Of a stretch of DNA of 64,000 bases, positions 35,697-44,583 are shown piece after piece. Source of the stretch: Ideonella_A sakaiensis_A (GTDB taxonomy: Bacteria > Pseudomonadota > Gammaproteobacteria > Burkholderiales > Burkholderiaceae_C). Position numbers and translations under genes: made by a program. The stretch covers positions 4,588,001 to 4,652,000 of the forward strand of contig NZ_CP182947.1 of NCBI RefSeq assembly GCF_048320135.1. The letters are read 5' to 3'. The notes under the pieces were generated by a model. It searched no databases, was not told where the DNA came from, and saw nothing but the letters and a program-made list of their open reading frames with translations. Position 1 is the first letter of the stretch. Every line of letters starts with the position of its first letter.

Positions 35697-35879
35697 ATGG
35701 CCGTTCAACAAAACAAGAAATCTCCCTCGAAGCGTGGCATGCACCGCGCCCACAATGCAGTCGCCGCACCCGGCACTGCAATCGAGCCGACCACCGGTGA
35801 AGTGCACCTGCGCCACCACATCAGCCCGACCGGCTTCTACCGCGGGCGCAAGGTCCTCAAGAGCAAGGCTGACGCCTGA
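35697..35879 (+). CDS. rpmF: 50S ribosomal protein L32
   Basis: 60 residues, the full length for bacterial L32. The start MAVQQNKKSPSKRGMHRAHN is the family signature, and the later HHISPTGFYRGRKVL also matches; no zinc-binding CxxC is present, as in other betaproteobacteria. An AGGAG site precedes the ATG. It binds 23S rRNA near the peptidyl-transferase region. The plsX gene follows 141 bases downstream. Confidence 0.97.
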   Translation: MAVQQNKKSPSKRGMHRAHNAVAAPGTAIEPTTGEVHLRHHISPTGFYRGRKVLKSKADA

Positions 35880-36020
35880 TTCCGCGCTCGTTGCGGCGGG
35901 CGTCGGACGGCCGGGCCTGACCCAGCTGCGTTGCTCGCCGACCTGCCGCATGGATGAATTGTCCGTTCACGACCTGCGTCGCCGGCGACCCGCGCCGCCG
36001 GGCCGCGGCGGCACGCAGCA

Positions 36021-37151
36021 ATGAGTGCCGGTCGCCCGCCGAGCGGTACTGCAGTCCCCGGTGAACGAGCCCTGGTCCGCCTGGCGGTGGACTGCATGGG
36101 TGGTGACCACGGGCCGTCGATCACGCTGCCGGCCTGCAAATCCTTTCTCGAAACCCATCCTGACGCCGAACTGATCCTGGTCGGACGCCCGCAGGCGCTG
36201 GCGGCTGCCGAGGCCTGGCCGCGCTGCACCATCGTTGGCGCTGCCGACGTCGTCGAATCCGATGATTCGATCGAGACCGCGCTGCGTCGCAAGAAGGATT
36301 CGTCGCTGCGCGTCGCGATCTCGCAGGTCAGGGCCGGTGAAGACGGCGCCGCAGCGGCCGACGTCTGCGTCTCCGCAGGCAATACCGGTGCGTTGATGGC
36401 GTTGTCGCGCTACCTGCTGAAGACGCTCGACGGCATCGATCGGCCGGCCATCGCGACGGTTCTGCCGAACGAGCGGGATCGCTTCACGACCGTGCTCGAC
36501 CTGGGCGCCAACGTCGACTGCAGCGCAGAACATCTGCTGCAGTTCGCGGTGATGGGCAGTGCGCTGGTGTCGGCCGTCGAGGGTTGCGAGTCGCCGAGTG
36601 TCGGCCTGCTCAATATCGGCGAAGAGGCGATCAAGGGCAGCGACACGATCAAGAAGGCCGGTGAACTGCTGCGTGATGCGGCCGAGCGTGGCCATCTGAA
36701 CTTCTTCGGCAATGTCGAAGGCAACGACATCTTCAAGGGCACGACCGACATCGTTGTCTGCGACGGTTTTGTCGGCAATGTCGCGTTGAAGACCTCCGAA
36801 GGATTGGCAGCGATGCTGTCCGACTTCATCAAGCAGGAATTCACGCGCAATCTGTACTGCAAGCTGGCGGCGCTGGTTGCACTGCCGGTGCTGAGGCATT
36901 TCAAATCGCGCGTCGATCACCGGCGCTACAACGGTGCGGCGCTGCTCGGCCTGCGCGGCCTCGTCTTCAAGAGCCACGGTTCGGCCGATGCGTTTGCATT
37001 CGAGCATGCGCTGAATCGCGCTTATGATGCCGCGAAACACCAGTTGCTGGCCCGTGTCCACGACCGGATCCGCGACATCCTGACGGCCATGCCGGAGACT
37101 GCGGGTGGCCCTCGTGCCGTGCCTGCGGACCCGGCTGGCCTGCTAGCCTGA
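36021..37151 (+). CDS. plsX: Phosphate acyltransferase PlsX
   Basis: 376 residues. The start shown has about 20 residues more than the usual MxxxIAVDCMGGDHGP; the core LAVDCMGGDHGPSITLPA begins at about residue 21. SAGNTGALMALSRY, NVDCSAEHLLQFAVMG and DGFVGNVALKTSEG are the family motifs. It converts acyl-ACP to acyl-phosphate, the acyl donor for PlsY in phospholipid synthesis. A GTG or internal start within the first 20 codons is possible. fabH follows after 20 bases. Confidence 0.95.
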   Translation: MSAGRPPSGTAVPGERALVRLAVDCMGGDHGPSITLPACKSFLETHPDAELILVGRPQALAAAEAWPRCTIVGAADVVESDDSIETALRRKKDSSLRVAISQVRAGEDGAAAADVCVSAGNTGALMALSRYLLKTLDGIDRPAIATVLPNERDRFTTVLDLGANVDCSAEHLLQFAVMGSALVSAVEGCESPSVGLLNIGEEAIKGSDTIKKAGELLRDAAERGHLNFFGNVEGNDIFKGTTDIVVCDGFVGNVALKTSEGLAAMLSDFIKQEFTRNLYCKLAALVALPVLRHFKSRVDHRRYNGAALLGLRGLVFKSHGSADAFAFEHALNRAYDAAKHQLLARVHDRIRDILTAMPETAGGPRAVPADPAGLLA

Positions 37152-37171
37152 CGATTCCAGATCCTGCACCC

Positions 37172-38146
37172 ATGGTTTATGCACGCATCACCGGCACCGG
37201 CAGCGTCCTGCCCGGCCAACGACTGAGCAATCAGCAACTGGTCGATCGGCTGGCGGCCCGCGGCGTGGAGACATCCGACGAATGGATCGTCGAGCGCACA
37301 GGCATCCGTGCCCGCCATTTCGCGGCCGATGACGAACTGGCCAGCGACCTGGCCTGCACCGCAGCGCGTGCCGCGCTCGAGGCGGCCGGCCGCGAAGCGG
37401 GCGAGATCGACCTGATCATCGTCGCGACATCGACGCCGGACATGGTATTTCCGTCGACCGCATGCATCGTGCAGCGCAAGCTCGGCGTCCATGGCTGCCC
37501 GGCATTCGATGTACAGGCGGTCTGTTCCGGATTCGTCTATGCGCTGAGCGTCGCCGACGCGATGATCCGCACCGGCGGCGCGCGCAGGGCGCTGGTGATC
37601 GGTGCCGAGGTGTTTTCGCGCATCCTCGATTTCGACGACCGCACGACCTGCGTGCTGTTCGGCGACGGCGCCGGCGCGGTGGTGCTGGAGGCGAGCGATC
37701 AGCCGGGCATCCTGGCCAGCGAACTGCATGCCGACGGTCGCCATGCCGACATCCTGTGCACGCCTGGTTCGGTCGCCGGCGGCAAGGTCAGCGGCAATCC
37801 GTTGCTGAAGATGGATGGACCGGCGGTCTTCAAGATGGCGGTCGGTGTGCTCGAAAGCGTTGCGCGATCGGTGCTCGACAAGGCCGGCCGGACGGCCGAC
37901 GATGTCGACTGGTTGATCCCTCACCAGGCCAATATCCGGATCATGCACAGCACCGCGAAGAAGATGCGGCTGCCGCTCGACAAGCTGATCGTCACGCTCG
38001 ACGAGCAGGGCAATACCTCGGCGGCTTCGGTGCCGCTGGCGCTCGATGCCGCTGTTCGTGGCGGCAAGGTCAAGCGTGGCGATACCGTGCTGCTCGAAGG
38101 CGTTGGTGGCGGATTTACCTGGGGTGCGGTGCTGCTGGACTTCTGA
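37172..38146 (+). CDS. fabH: 3-oxoacyl-ACP synthase III
   Basis: 324 residues. The catalytic Cys118 is in FDVQAVCSGF, and the His and Asn of the triad are in IPHQANIRIM and EQGNTSAASVPL. GRADDLA-like loops aside, the GLAGDGAGAVVLEA and GGGFTWGAVLLDF ends are typical. It starts fatty-acid elongation by condensing acetyl-CoA with malonyl-ACP and sets the branch or straight-chain choice. It follows plsX by 20 bases; the next gene fabD begins 77 bases downstream. Confidence 0.97.
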   Translation: MVYARITGTGSVLPGQRLSNQQLVDRLAARGVETSDEWIVERTGIRARHFAADDELASDLACTAARAALEAAGREAGEIDLIIVATSTPDMVFPSTACIVQRKLGVHGCPAFDVQAVCSGFVYALSVADAMIRTGGARRALVIGAEVFSRILDFDDRTTCVLFGDGAGAVVLEASDQPGILASELHADGRHADILCTPGSVAGGKVSGNPLLKMDGPAVFKMAVGVLESVARSVLDKAGRTADDVDWLIPHQANIRIMHSTAKKMRLPLDKLIVTLDEQGNTSAASVPLALDAAVRGGKVKRGDTVLLEGVGGGFTWGAVLLDF

Positions 38147-38223
38147 CCGGCGCTGCGGCTTCGGCCGGGTCGAGGTCGGCGCGGTGGCGCGTTGCAATCA
38201 ACATGGAAGGGAACCAAACGCCG

Positions 38224-39177
38224 ATGACTGAGTTTGCATTTGTATTTCCGGGCCAGGGTTCGCAGGCGGTCGGGATGCTCGACGCCTGGGGCGACCATCC
38301 CGCGGTCCGGCAGACGCTGGCCGAGGCATCCGATGCGCTGGGCGAGGACCTGGCCGCCCTGATCCGCAACGGGCCGAAGGAACAACTCGACCTGACGACG
38401 AATACGCAACCGGTGATGTTGACCGCCGGTATTGCCTGTTACCGCGCCTGGCTGGCCGAGACCGGCCTCAAACCGGCGCTGGTGGCCGGGCATTCGCTGG
38501 GTGAATACAGCGCGCTGGTGGCCGCAGAGGCACTGAGCCTGGCCGATGCGCTGCCGCTGGTGCGTTTTCGCGCGCAGGCGATGCAGGAGGCGGTTCCGGT
38601 CGGTGTCGGCGCGATGGCGGCGATCCTCGGTCTCGATGCCGAGGCAGTCAGCGCGGCCTGCGCCGATGCGGCGCGCGAAAGCGGTGAAATCGTCGAGGCG
38701 GCCAATTTCAATGATCCGAAGCAGACGGTGATTGCCGGCAGCAAGGCCGGCGTGGCTGCTGCATGTGAACTCGTCAAGGCGCGCGGCGCCAAGCGCGCGC
38801 TGCCGCTGGCGGTGTCCGCACCGTTCCATTCGAGCCTGATGCGGCCGGCGGCCGAGCGGCTGCGCGATCGGCTGGCCGGTGTCGAACTGAGGGCGCCGGT
38901 GATTCCGCTGATCAACAACATCGACGTCGCGATCAACGACGATCCGGAGCAAATCCGCGAGGCCCTATACCGCCAGGCCTATGGCGCGGTGCGCTGGGTC
39001 GAGATCGTGCAGGCACTGCAGACGCGGTCGATTCCGGTGGTCATCGAATGCGGTCCGGGCAAGGTGCTGACCGGCATGGTCAAACGCATCGCGCCCGAAT
39101 TGCAGGCCGCCTGCCTGTTCGATCCGGCGTCGCTGAGCGAGGCCCGCGCGCTGTTGTCGTCGGCGCCAACCCACTGA
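38224..39177 (+). CDS. fabD: Malonyl-CoA-ACP transacylase
   Basis: 317 residues from the ATG at 38224; GGAAGGG lies upstream and an ATG at 38203 would add seven residues. FVFPGQGSQAVGMLD at residues 7-21 is the family start. The nucleophile Ser91 lies in AGHSLGEYSALV, and the catalytic His is in APFHSSLM. It loads malonate onto ACP for FabH, FabF and FabG. The C terminus ECGPGKVLTGMVKRI closes the ferredoxin-like subdomain. fabG begins seven bases after the stop. Confidence 0.97.
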   Translation: MTEFAFVFPGQGSQAVGMLDAWGDHPAVRQTLAEASDALGEDLAALIRNGPKEQLDLTTNTQPVMLTAGIACYRAWLAETGLKPALVAGHSLGEYSALVAAEALSLADALPLVRFRAQAMQEAVPVGVGAMAAILGLDAEAVSAACADAARESGEIVEAANFNDPKQTVIAGSKAGVAAACELVKARGAKRALPLAVSAPFHSSLMRPAAERLRDRLAGVELRAPVIPLINNIDVAINDDPEQIREALYRQAYGAVRWVEIVQALQTRSIPVVIECGPGKVLTGMVKRIAPELQAACLFDPASLSEARALLSSAPTH

Positions 39178-39184
39178 TCTTCCA

Positions 39185-39940
39185 ATGACTGAACACACAT
39201 TTGCAGGACAGGTCGCGCTGGTCACCGGCGCGTCGCGCGGTATCGGGCAGGCGATTGCGCTGGAGTTGCTGAAGCGCGGGCTGACGGTGATCGGCACCGC
39301 GACCAGCGAAGCCGGCGCCGAGGCGATCGGCAAGGCCTTGCAGGCAGCCGGTGCGGGCAAGGGCCGCGGCATCTGCCTCGATGTGACCGACGGCGCCGCC
39401 GTCGATGCCGCAATCGACGGCATCGTCAAGGCCGATGGCGGACTGCACGTGCTGGTCAACAATGCCGGCATCACCCGCGACAACCTGTCGATGCGGATGA
39501 AGGACGACGAATGGGATGCCGTCGTCGATACCAACCTGAAGGCGGTTTTCCGTACCAGCCGGGCGGCGATCCGCCCGATGATGAAACAGCGCTATGGCCG
39601 CATCGTCAACATCACGTCGGTGGTCGGTGCCAGCGGCAATCCGGGGCAGGCCAACTATGCGGCCGCGAAGGCCGGGGTCGCCGGCATGACCCGCTCGCTG
39701 GCCCGTGAACTCGGCAGCCGCAGCATCACCGTCAACTGCGTCGCACCGGGCTTCATCGATACCGACATGACCCGGTCATTGTCCGAGGCCCAGACCACCG
39801 CATTGAAGGCGCAGATCCCGCTCGGCAGGCTCGGCCAGACCGCCGACATTGCGCATGCGGTCGCCTTTCTTGCGTCGCCCGAAGCCGGCTATATCACCGG
39901 CTGCGAATTGCACGTCAATGGCGGCATGTTCATGAATTGA
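39185..39940 (+). CDS. fabG: 3-oxoacyl-ACP reductase
   Basis: 251 residues. The NADPH motif ALVTGASRGIGQAIALEL is at residues 11-28, then NNAGITRDNLSMRM. The active site is Ser in NITSVVG, Tyr and Lys in NYAAAKAGV. NCVAPGFIDTDMT is the family loop. It reduces 3-oxoacyl-ACP in each elongation cycle. The order fabD-fabG-acpP-fabF is the standard fab cluster. Confidence 0.97.
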   Translation: MTEHTFAGQVALVTGASRGIGQAIALELLKRGLTVIGTATSEAGAEAIGKALQAAGAGKGRGICLDVTDGAAVDAAIDGIVKADGGLHVLVNNAGITRDNLSMRMKDDEWDAVVDTNLKAVFRTSRAAIRPMMKQRYGRIVNITSVVGASGNPGQANYAAAKAGVAGMTRSLARELGSRSITVNCVAPGFIDTDMTRSLSEAQTTALKAQIPLGRLGQTADIAHAVAFLASPEAGYITGCELHVNGGMFMN

Positions 39941-40008
39941 GCATTTTCCGGATTGGCCCGGCCGGATGCCGCTGCACCATCTCGCGAAAGCGGGGGTGGT
40001 GCTGCCTT

Positions 40009-40014
40009 TAGAAT
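40009..40014 (+). promoter_or_regulatory. Candidate acpP promoter -10
   Basis: TAGAAT preceded by TT lies 36 bases before the acpP start, in the fabG-acpP gap. No convincing -35 is seen at 17 bases upstream. acpP often has its own promoter because it is needed in large amounts. Confidence 0.35.
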
Positions 40015-40049
40015 CCCGGGCTGTTTCAGACCACACTCCAGGAGGAGTC

Positions 40050-40289
40050 ATGAGCGATATCGAATCCCGTGTCAAGAAAATCATCGCCGAACAGCTCGGC
40101 GTGCCCGAGTCGGATGTCACCAACGAAAAAGCCTTCGTGGCCGATCTGGGTGCCGATTCGCTTGATACGGTCGAACTGGTGATGGCACTCGAGGACGAGT
40201 TCGGCATCGAGATTCCGGACGAAGAAGCCGAGAAGATCACCACCGTTCAACTCGCGATCGACTACGCGCAGAAGCACCAGAAGGCCTGA
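40050..40289 (+). CDS. acpP: Acyl carrier protein
   Basis: 79 residues, the usual size. Ser37 in ADLGADSLDTVEL is the 4'-phosphopantetheine attachment site, loaded by AcpS (encoded at 53260). The acidic helix EDEFGIEIPDEEAEKI follows. An unusually strong AGGAGGAG ribosome site sits five bases before the ATG, as expected for a very abundant protein. It sits between fabG and fabF. Confidence 0.98.
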   Translation: MSDIESRVKKIIAEQLGVPESDVTNEKAFVADLGADSLDTVELVMALEDEFGIEIPDEEAEKITTVQLAIDYAQKHQKA

Positions 40290-40320
40290 TGGACGGGGCC
40301 GCAACAACGGAGCCAATCAG

Positions 40321-41568
40321 ATGACCCGCAGGCGTGTCGTGATCACCGGGCTGGGCTTGATCAGTCCGGTAGGCAATTCGGTTGCCGAAGGGTGGGACGC
40401 ATTGCTTGCCGGCCGGTCCGGCATTGCCAATGTGACGAAGTTCGATGCGTCGAATTTCGCCTGTCGATTCGCCGGCGAAGTCAAGGGTTTCAAGGTCGAG
40501 GATTACATCCCTGCCAAGGAAGCCCGCCACATGGATACCTTCATCCATTACGGGCTTGCGGCGTCGATGCAGGCGGTTCGCGATGCCGGACTGCCGGTCA
40601 ACGATCAACTCGATGAGACACAGGCCGAGCGCATCGGTTGCATGGTGGGCTCCGGCATCGGCGGCCTGCCGTTGATCGAGGATACGCATGCCGAGCTGAC
40701 GGCCAAGGGGCCGCGCCGGATCACGCCGTTTTTTGTTCCGGCGTCGATCATCAACATGATTTCGGGGCACGTGTCGATCCAGTTCGGCTTCCAGGGGCCG
40801 AACCTGTCGATCGTCACGGCCTGCACGACCGGCCTGCATTGCATCGGCGAGGCCGGACGCCTGATCGAATATGGCGACGCCGACGTGATGATTGCCGGCG
40901 GTGCCGAGGCGACGGTGTCGCCGCTGGGCATCGGCGGTTTTGCCGCCGCCCGCGCATTGTCGACGCGCAACGACGATCCGGCCACTGCCTCGCGGCCGTG
41001 GGACAAGGATCGCGACGGCTTCGTGCTCGGTGAAGGCGCCGGCGTGCTGGTGCTCGAGGAGTACGAACACGCGAAGCGCCGCGGCGCGAAGATCTACGCC
41101 GAGCTTGCCGGCTTCGGCATGGGTGCCGATGCCTTCCACATGACGGCGCCGAACGTCGATGGCCCGAAGCGGTCGATGAAGGCGGCATTGCGCAATGCCG
41201 GCGTCAATGCCGATCAGGTGCAGTACCTGAACGCCCACGGGACCTCGACGCCGCTCGGTGATCTGAACGAGTCGAATGCGATCAAGCTGGCCTTCGGCGA
41301 CGATGCGGCGCGCAAGCTGGTGATCAGTTCCACCAAGTCGATGACCGGCCACCTGCTCGGTGGTGCCGGCGGTGTCGAGTCGGTCTTCACGGTGCTGGCG
41401 ATTCATCATCAGGTGGCGCCGCCGACAATCAACATCTTCAACCAGGATCCGGCCTGCGACCTCGACTTCTGCGCCAACACCGCGCGCGAAATGAAGATCG
41501 ATCATGCGCTGAAGAACAACTTCGGCTTCGGTGGAACCAACGGCAGCCTGGTATTCAAGCGCATTTGA
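40321..41568 (+). CDS. fabF: 3-oxoacyl-ACP synthase II
   Basis: 415 residues, full length. The catalytic Cys168 is in SIVTACTTG, with the His pair in NAHGTSTPLGD and SMTGHLLGGAG and the Lys in SSTKS. It extends acyl-ACP with malonyl-ACP and is important for long-chain unsaturated fatty acids. It begins 31 bases after acpP. The YgfX-like gene follows 35 bases later and then rpoE. Confidence 0.97.
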   Translation: MTRRRVVITGLGLISPVGNSVAEGWDALLAGRSGIANVTKFDASNFACRFAGEVKGFKVEDYIPAKEARHMDTFIHYGLAASMQAVRDAGLPVNDQLDETQAERIGCMVGSGIGGLPLIEDTHAELTAKGPRRITPFFVPASIINMISGHVSIQFGFQGPNLSIVTACTTGLHCIGEAGRLIEYGDADVMIAGGAEATVSPLGIGGFAAARALSTRNDDPATASRPWDKDRDGFVLGEGAGVLVLEEYEHAKRRGAKIYAELAGFGMGADAFHMTAPNVDGPKRSMKAALRNAGVNADQVQYLNAHGTSTPLGDLNESNAIKLAFGDDAARKLVISSTKSMTGHLLGGAGGVESVFTVLAIHHQVAPPTINIFNQDPACDLDFCANTAREMKIDHALKNNFGFGGTNGSLVFKRI

Positions 41569-41603
41569 CGCTGCTGCCGACACCTGCTGCCGGGGCTGAC
41601 CGA

Positions 41604-42101
41604 ATGCGCACAAGCCTGCCGCCCGTCGATGTCGCGAATCCGGCCCGGTCCACCTGGGCCCGGATCGTCGACCTGCTGGCTGTGCTGGCGCTGCTGGCGC
41701 TGGCCGGCTGGTGGTTCGCCGCACCGGCCGAGCTGCCGCCGCTTGGCCGGTCGCTGATCCTGCTGCTCGGACTTGCTGCTGCTTTGGTCGGCTGGTCGTC
41801 GCGGCGGGCGCCGTCCTGCTGGCTGCGCTGGGATGGGCGGCAATGGCTGCTTGTTGCCGCCGAGCGTACCGATGCCGGTGCATTGACGCCCGGCAAGCTG
41901 CGTGTCATCGTCGACCTGCAATTTGCAATGCTGCTGCGCTTCGAGTCTGGCGCGGGCAGGGGGGTGTCGTTGGTCCGCTGGTTTGCCGTCGATTGCCGTG
42001 GCCGGCAGTCCGATTGGCACCTGCTGCGCTGCGCTGCATTCGCCAGCCAGCACGGTGAAACCCTCGTGGCGCCTGTGCAGCGTCGCGAGATGCCGCAATG
42101 A
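41604..42101 (+). CDS. YgfX-like two-helix membrane protein
   Basis: 165 residues from the ATG at 41604, preceded by a GGGG-rich site. Two hydrophobic helices lie at about residues 20-40 and 45-65 (LLAVLALLALAGWWFAA and LGRSLILLLGLAAALVGW). A soluble part follows with conserved Trp and Arg residues (WLRWDGRQWLLV) and a strand-like DLQFAMLLRF. This shape resembles YgfX/CptA, the inner-membrane partner of SdhE-like proteins, which sits between fabF and rpoE in many betaproteobacteria. The identification is by layout and not by strong motif. Its stop overlaps rpoE (ATGA). Confidence 0.6.
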   Translation: MRTSLPPVDVANPARSTWARIVDLLAVLALLALAGWWFAAPAELPPLGRSLILLLGLAAALVGWSSRRAPSCWLRWDGRQWLLVAAERTDAGALTPGKLRVIVDLQFAMLLRFESGAGRGVSLVRWFAVDCRGRQSDWHLLRCAAFASQHGETLVAPVQRREMPQ

Positions 42102-42706
42102 GTGCGTCGGATGCCGATGCGCTGCTGATCGAACGGGTCAAGCGCGGCGATGTGAAGGCGTTCGAGATGCTGGTCGTCAAATACCAGCGGCGCATCGAGC
42201 GGTTGGTCGGACGGATGGTGCGGGATGTCGACCTCGTCCAGGACATCGCCCAGGAAACCTTCGTCCGGGCCTACCGGGCGATCCCGCAATTCCGCGGCGA
42301 AAGCGCCTTCTACACCTGGCTTTACCGGATTGCGGTCAATACCGCGAAGAAGGCGCTTGTCGAACTGAAACGCGATCCACTGGTCACCGAATCGGCCCGT
42401 GCGAGTCGGGATGATGACGATGAAACTTCTCGCACCGAAAACGAACTAAGCGATGGCGAGACACCCGAGTCGGTTCTGGCCGGCAAACAGGTCGCGGCGG
42501 CGGTGAACTCCGCAGTCGATGCCTTGTCTGACGACCTGCGTCAAGCGATCACCTTGCGTGAGATCGAAGGACTCAGCTACGAGGAAATTGCCGAATTGAT
42601 GAATTGTCCGATCGGGACGGTCCGCTCACGCATCTTCCGTGCCCGGGAGGCCATTGCGACGCGGCTTCGGCCCCTGCTGGACACCCGTGAAGGCGAACGT
42701 TGGTGA
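42098..42706 (+). CDS. rpoE: RNA polymerase sigma factor RpoE (AlgU)
   Basis: 202 residues. Region 2 has AFEMLVVKYQRRIERLVGRMV and VDLVQDIAQETFVRAYRAIPQFRG, with YTWLYRIAVNTAKKAL completing the -10-binding helix. Region 4 has LREIEGLSYEEIAELMNCPIGTVRSRIFRAREAI, which binds the -35. It is an ECF group sigma factor that controls envelope-stress genes, held by the RseA anti-sigma encoded next. It overlaps the YgfX-like gene by four bases. Confidence 0.96.
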   Translation: MSASDADALLIERVKRGDVKAFEMLVVKYQRRIERLVGRMVRDVDLVQDIAQETFVRAYRAIPQFRGESAFYTWLYRIAVNTAKKALVELKRDPLVTESARASRDDDDETSRTENELSDGETPESVLAGKQVAAAVNSAVDALSDDLRQAITLREIEGLSYEEIAELMNCPIGTVRSRIFRAREAIATRLRPLLDTREGERW

Positions 42707-42773
42707 AACCAACGGCGGACGATCGCCCGTTCGCGGCGCATGCGCTGCGATTCGCGTTGAGTTGGAGATGGAG

Positions 42774-43430
42774 ATGATGAACAGTTCAGATGGCGCGGCT
42801 CGAGCGAACGAGCAGATGTCGGCGCTGGCCGATGGCGAGCTCGGTGCTGCCGAGGTGAAGGCGGCAATCGACGAGTGGCATGCCGACCCGCAGGCCCGTC
42901 GTGCCTGGCACGACTACCACTTGATCGGCGACGTGTTGCGCTCGGACGATCTGGCAGCGGCCGCGCCCGGCGACGCCGACTTCCTGGCCGCCGTGCGCAG
43001 CCGGCTCGCCGCCGAACCGACGATCCTTGCGCCGACCGCGGCGCCGATGCCGGTTGCGGCGCCGAACCGCCAGCGCAGCAGCGGCGGCGGACGCCGTTTT
43101 GCCTCGTATGCGGCGATGGCTGCCGGATTTCTGGTGGTCGTCGCCGGTACGCTGACGATCACCGGCCTGCCGTTCTCGACGAACAGCGGACCGGACGCAG
43201 CGATCGCCGAAGCTCCGCGGCCGGCGATTGCGCCGCCGACGGCACTGGCCGGTGCAGGCGACACCGCCACCGATCCGATGAATCAGATCGAGGTCGCTAG
43301 CGGGCAGCTGATCCGCGACGCCCGGCTCGACCGTTATTTCGCCGCCCATCATCAGTGGTCGAGCAATCCGATGCTGGGCGGGCATGCGGCCTATTTGCGC
43401 CCGGCTCCGAACGACGCTGCCGGACGCTGA
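42774..43430 (+). CDS. rseA: Sigma-E anti-sigma factor RseA (MucA-like)
   Basis: 218 residues from the ATG at 42774 (ATGs at 42768 and 42777 are equally open; GGAG lies at 42764). The N-terminal anti-sigma domain begins EQMSALADGELGAAEVKAAIDE, then the family sequence AWHDYHLIGDVLRSDDL that grips RpoE. A membrane segment follows at about residues 110-130 (FASYAAMAAGFLVVVAGTLTITG), so the rest is periplasmic, where RseB binds and DegS/RseP-type proteases cut. It is 67 bases after rpoE and 12 bases before rseB. Confidence 0.93.
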   Translation: MMNSSDGAARANEQMSALADGELGAAEVKAAIDEWHADPQARRAWHDYHLIGDVLRSDDLAAAAPGDADFLAAVRSRLAAEPTILAPTAAPMPVAAPNRQRSSGGGRRFASYAAMAAGFLVVVAGTLTITGLPFSTNSGPDAAIAEAPRPAIAPPTALAGAGDTATDPMNQIEVASGQLIRDARLDRYFAAHHQWSSNPMLGGHAAYLRPAPNDAAGR

Positions 43431-43442
43431 GGCCGGGCGAGG

Positions 43443-44495
43443 ATGCGTCATCGCCTGCTGATCGCCCGCGCTTCCGTCTGCGCCTGGTCGTTTGCCCTGG
43501 CGCTGGGCAGCGCCGTTGCGGCCGATGCCGCTGCGGCCGAAACCAAAGGCGCCGCCCGGCCGGCGGCATTGTCGACGGCGCAGGCGCAGCAATGGCTGCA
43601 GCGCATCCAGCAGGCGCCGTCGAAGCGCAATTTCCAGGGAACCTTCGTCGTCAGCGCCGGTGGCTCGCTGTCGAGTGCGCGAATGACGCACTATCAGGTC
43701 GGAAACAGCCAGTACGAGCTGATCGAGTCGTTGAACGGCCAGGCCCGGCTGGTGTTTCGCCACGACGACGTGATCCAGACCAACTGGCCCCAGCACCGGG
43801 TGGCCTTGATCGAGCAGCGCGAAAAACTCGGCTCGTTCCCGGCCCTGCTGGAAGCGGGTGATCCACGGGTCGTCGAGTTCTATGAGCTGCGTGTTCTCGG
43901 CGAGGACCGGGTGGCCGGTCGGCTCGCCGACGTATTGCAGCTGACCCCGCGCGACGCGCTGCGCTTCAGCAAACGGCTCTGGGTCGACAAGGAGTCCGGC
44001 CTGCTGCTGCGCGAGGATGTGCTCGGAGCAAACAGCCAGGTGCTCGAATCGTCGGCCTTTTCCGATGTCGCCGTTGGCGTGCGGCCGCAGCCCGAGGCGG
44101 TGCTCGCGGGCATGAAGAAGCTCGATGGCTATCGGGTCGTGCGGCCGACGCTGACGACTGCGGAACTCGAGGCCGAGGGCTGGGTCCAGCGGGAGATGGT
44201 GCCCGGTTTTCGCCGGGTCAGCTGCATCAAGCGGCCGCTGTTCAGCGCCGGCGAGGTCGATGCGCAGACGATGTCGCCACAGGTCCTGCAGACCATTTAT
44301 ACCGATGGTCTGACCTTTGTATCGGTGTTCATCGAGGCGTTCGACGAGGCCAGGCATTCGCGGCCGGTCTTGACAAGCATCGGTGCGACCCACACCTTGA
44401 TGGTCCGGCAAGGTGATTGGTGGTTCACCGTGGTTGGCGACGCGCCGCCGGCTGCTTTGCGTGCCTTTGCGAAGGCAGTGGAGCGCAAGCGCTGA
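43443..44495 (+). CDS. rseB: Sigma-E regulatory protein RseB (MucB)
   Basis: 350 residues with a signal peptide (cleavage near residue 26, AVAADA). The MucB/RseB N-terminal LolA-like domain starts QAQQWLQRIQQAPSKRNFQGTFVVSAGG. The C-terminal domain has VPGFRRVSCIKRP and LTFVSVFIEAFD, with HTLMVRQGDWWFTVVGDAPP. It binds the periplasmic part of RseA and shields it from cleavage until misfolded outer-membrane proteins or LPS are sensed. Its place right after rseA and before mucD is typical. Confidence 0.94.
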   Translation: MRHRLLIARASVCAWSFALALGSAVAADAAAAETKGAARPAALSTAQAQQWLQRIQQAPSKRNFQGTFVVSAGGSLSSARMTHYQVGNSQYELIESLNGQARLVFRHDDVIQTNWPQHRVALIEQREKLGSFPALLEAGDPRVVEFYELRVLGEDRVAGRLADVLQLTPRDALRFSKRLWVDKESGLLLREDVLGANSQVLESSAFSDVAVGVRPQPEAVLAGMKKLDGYRVVRPTLTTAELEAEGWVQREMVPGFRRVSCIKRPLFSAGEVDAQTMSPQVLQTIYTDGLTFVSVFIEAFDEARHSRPVLTSIGATHTLMVRQGDWWFTVVGDAPPAALRAFAKAVERKR

Positions 44496-44583
44496 TGGCC
44501 CTGCGTCGACTGGCGTCTGCCATCACCGGCCCCCGACGGGCGGACCGGATTGCTGTCGAAAGATCCAGAAGATGAGGAATACC

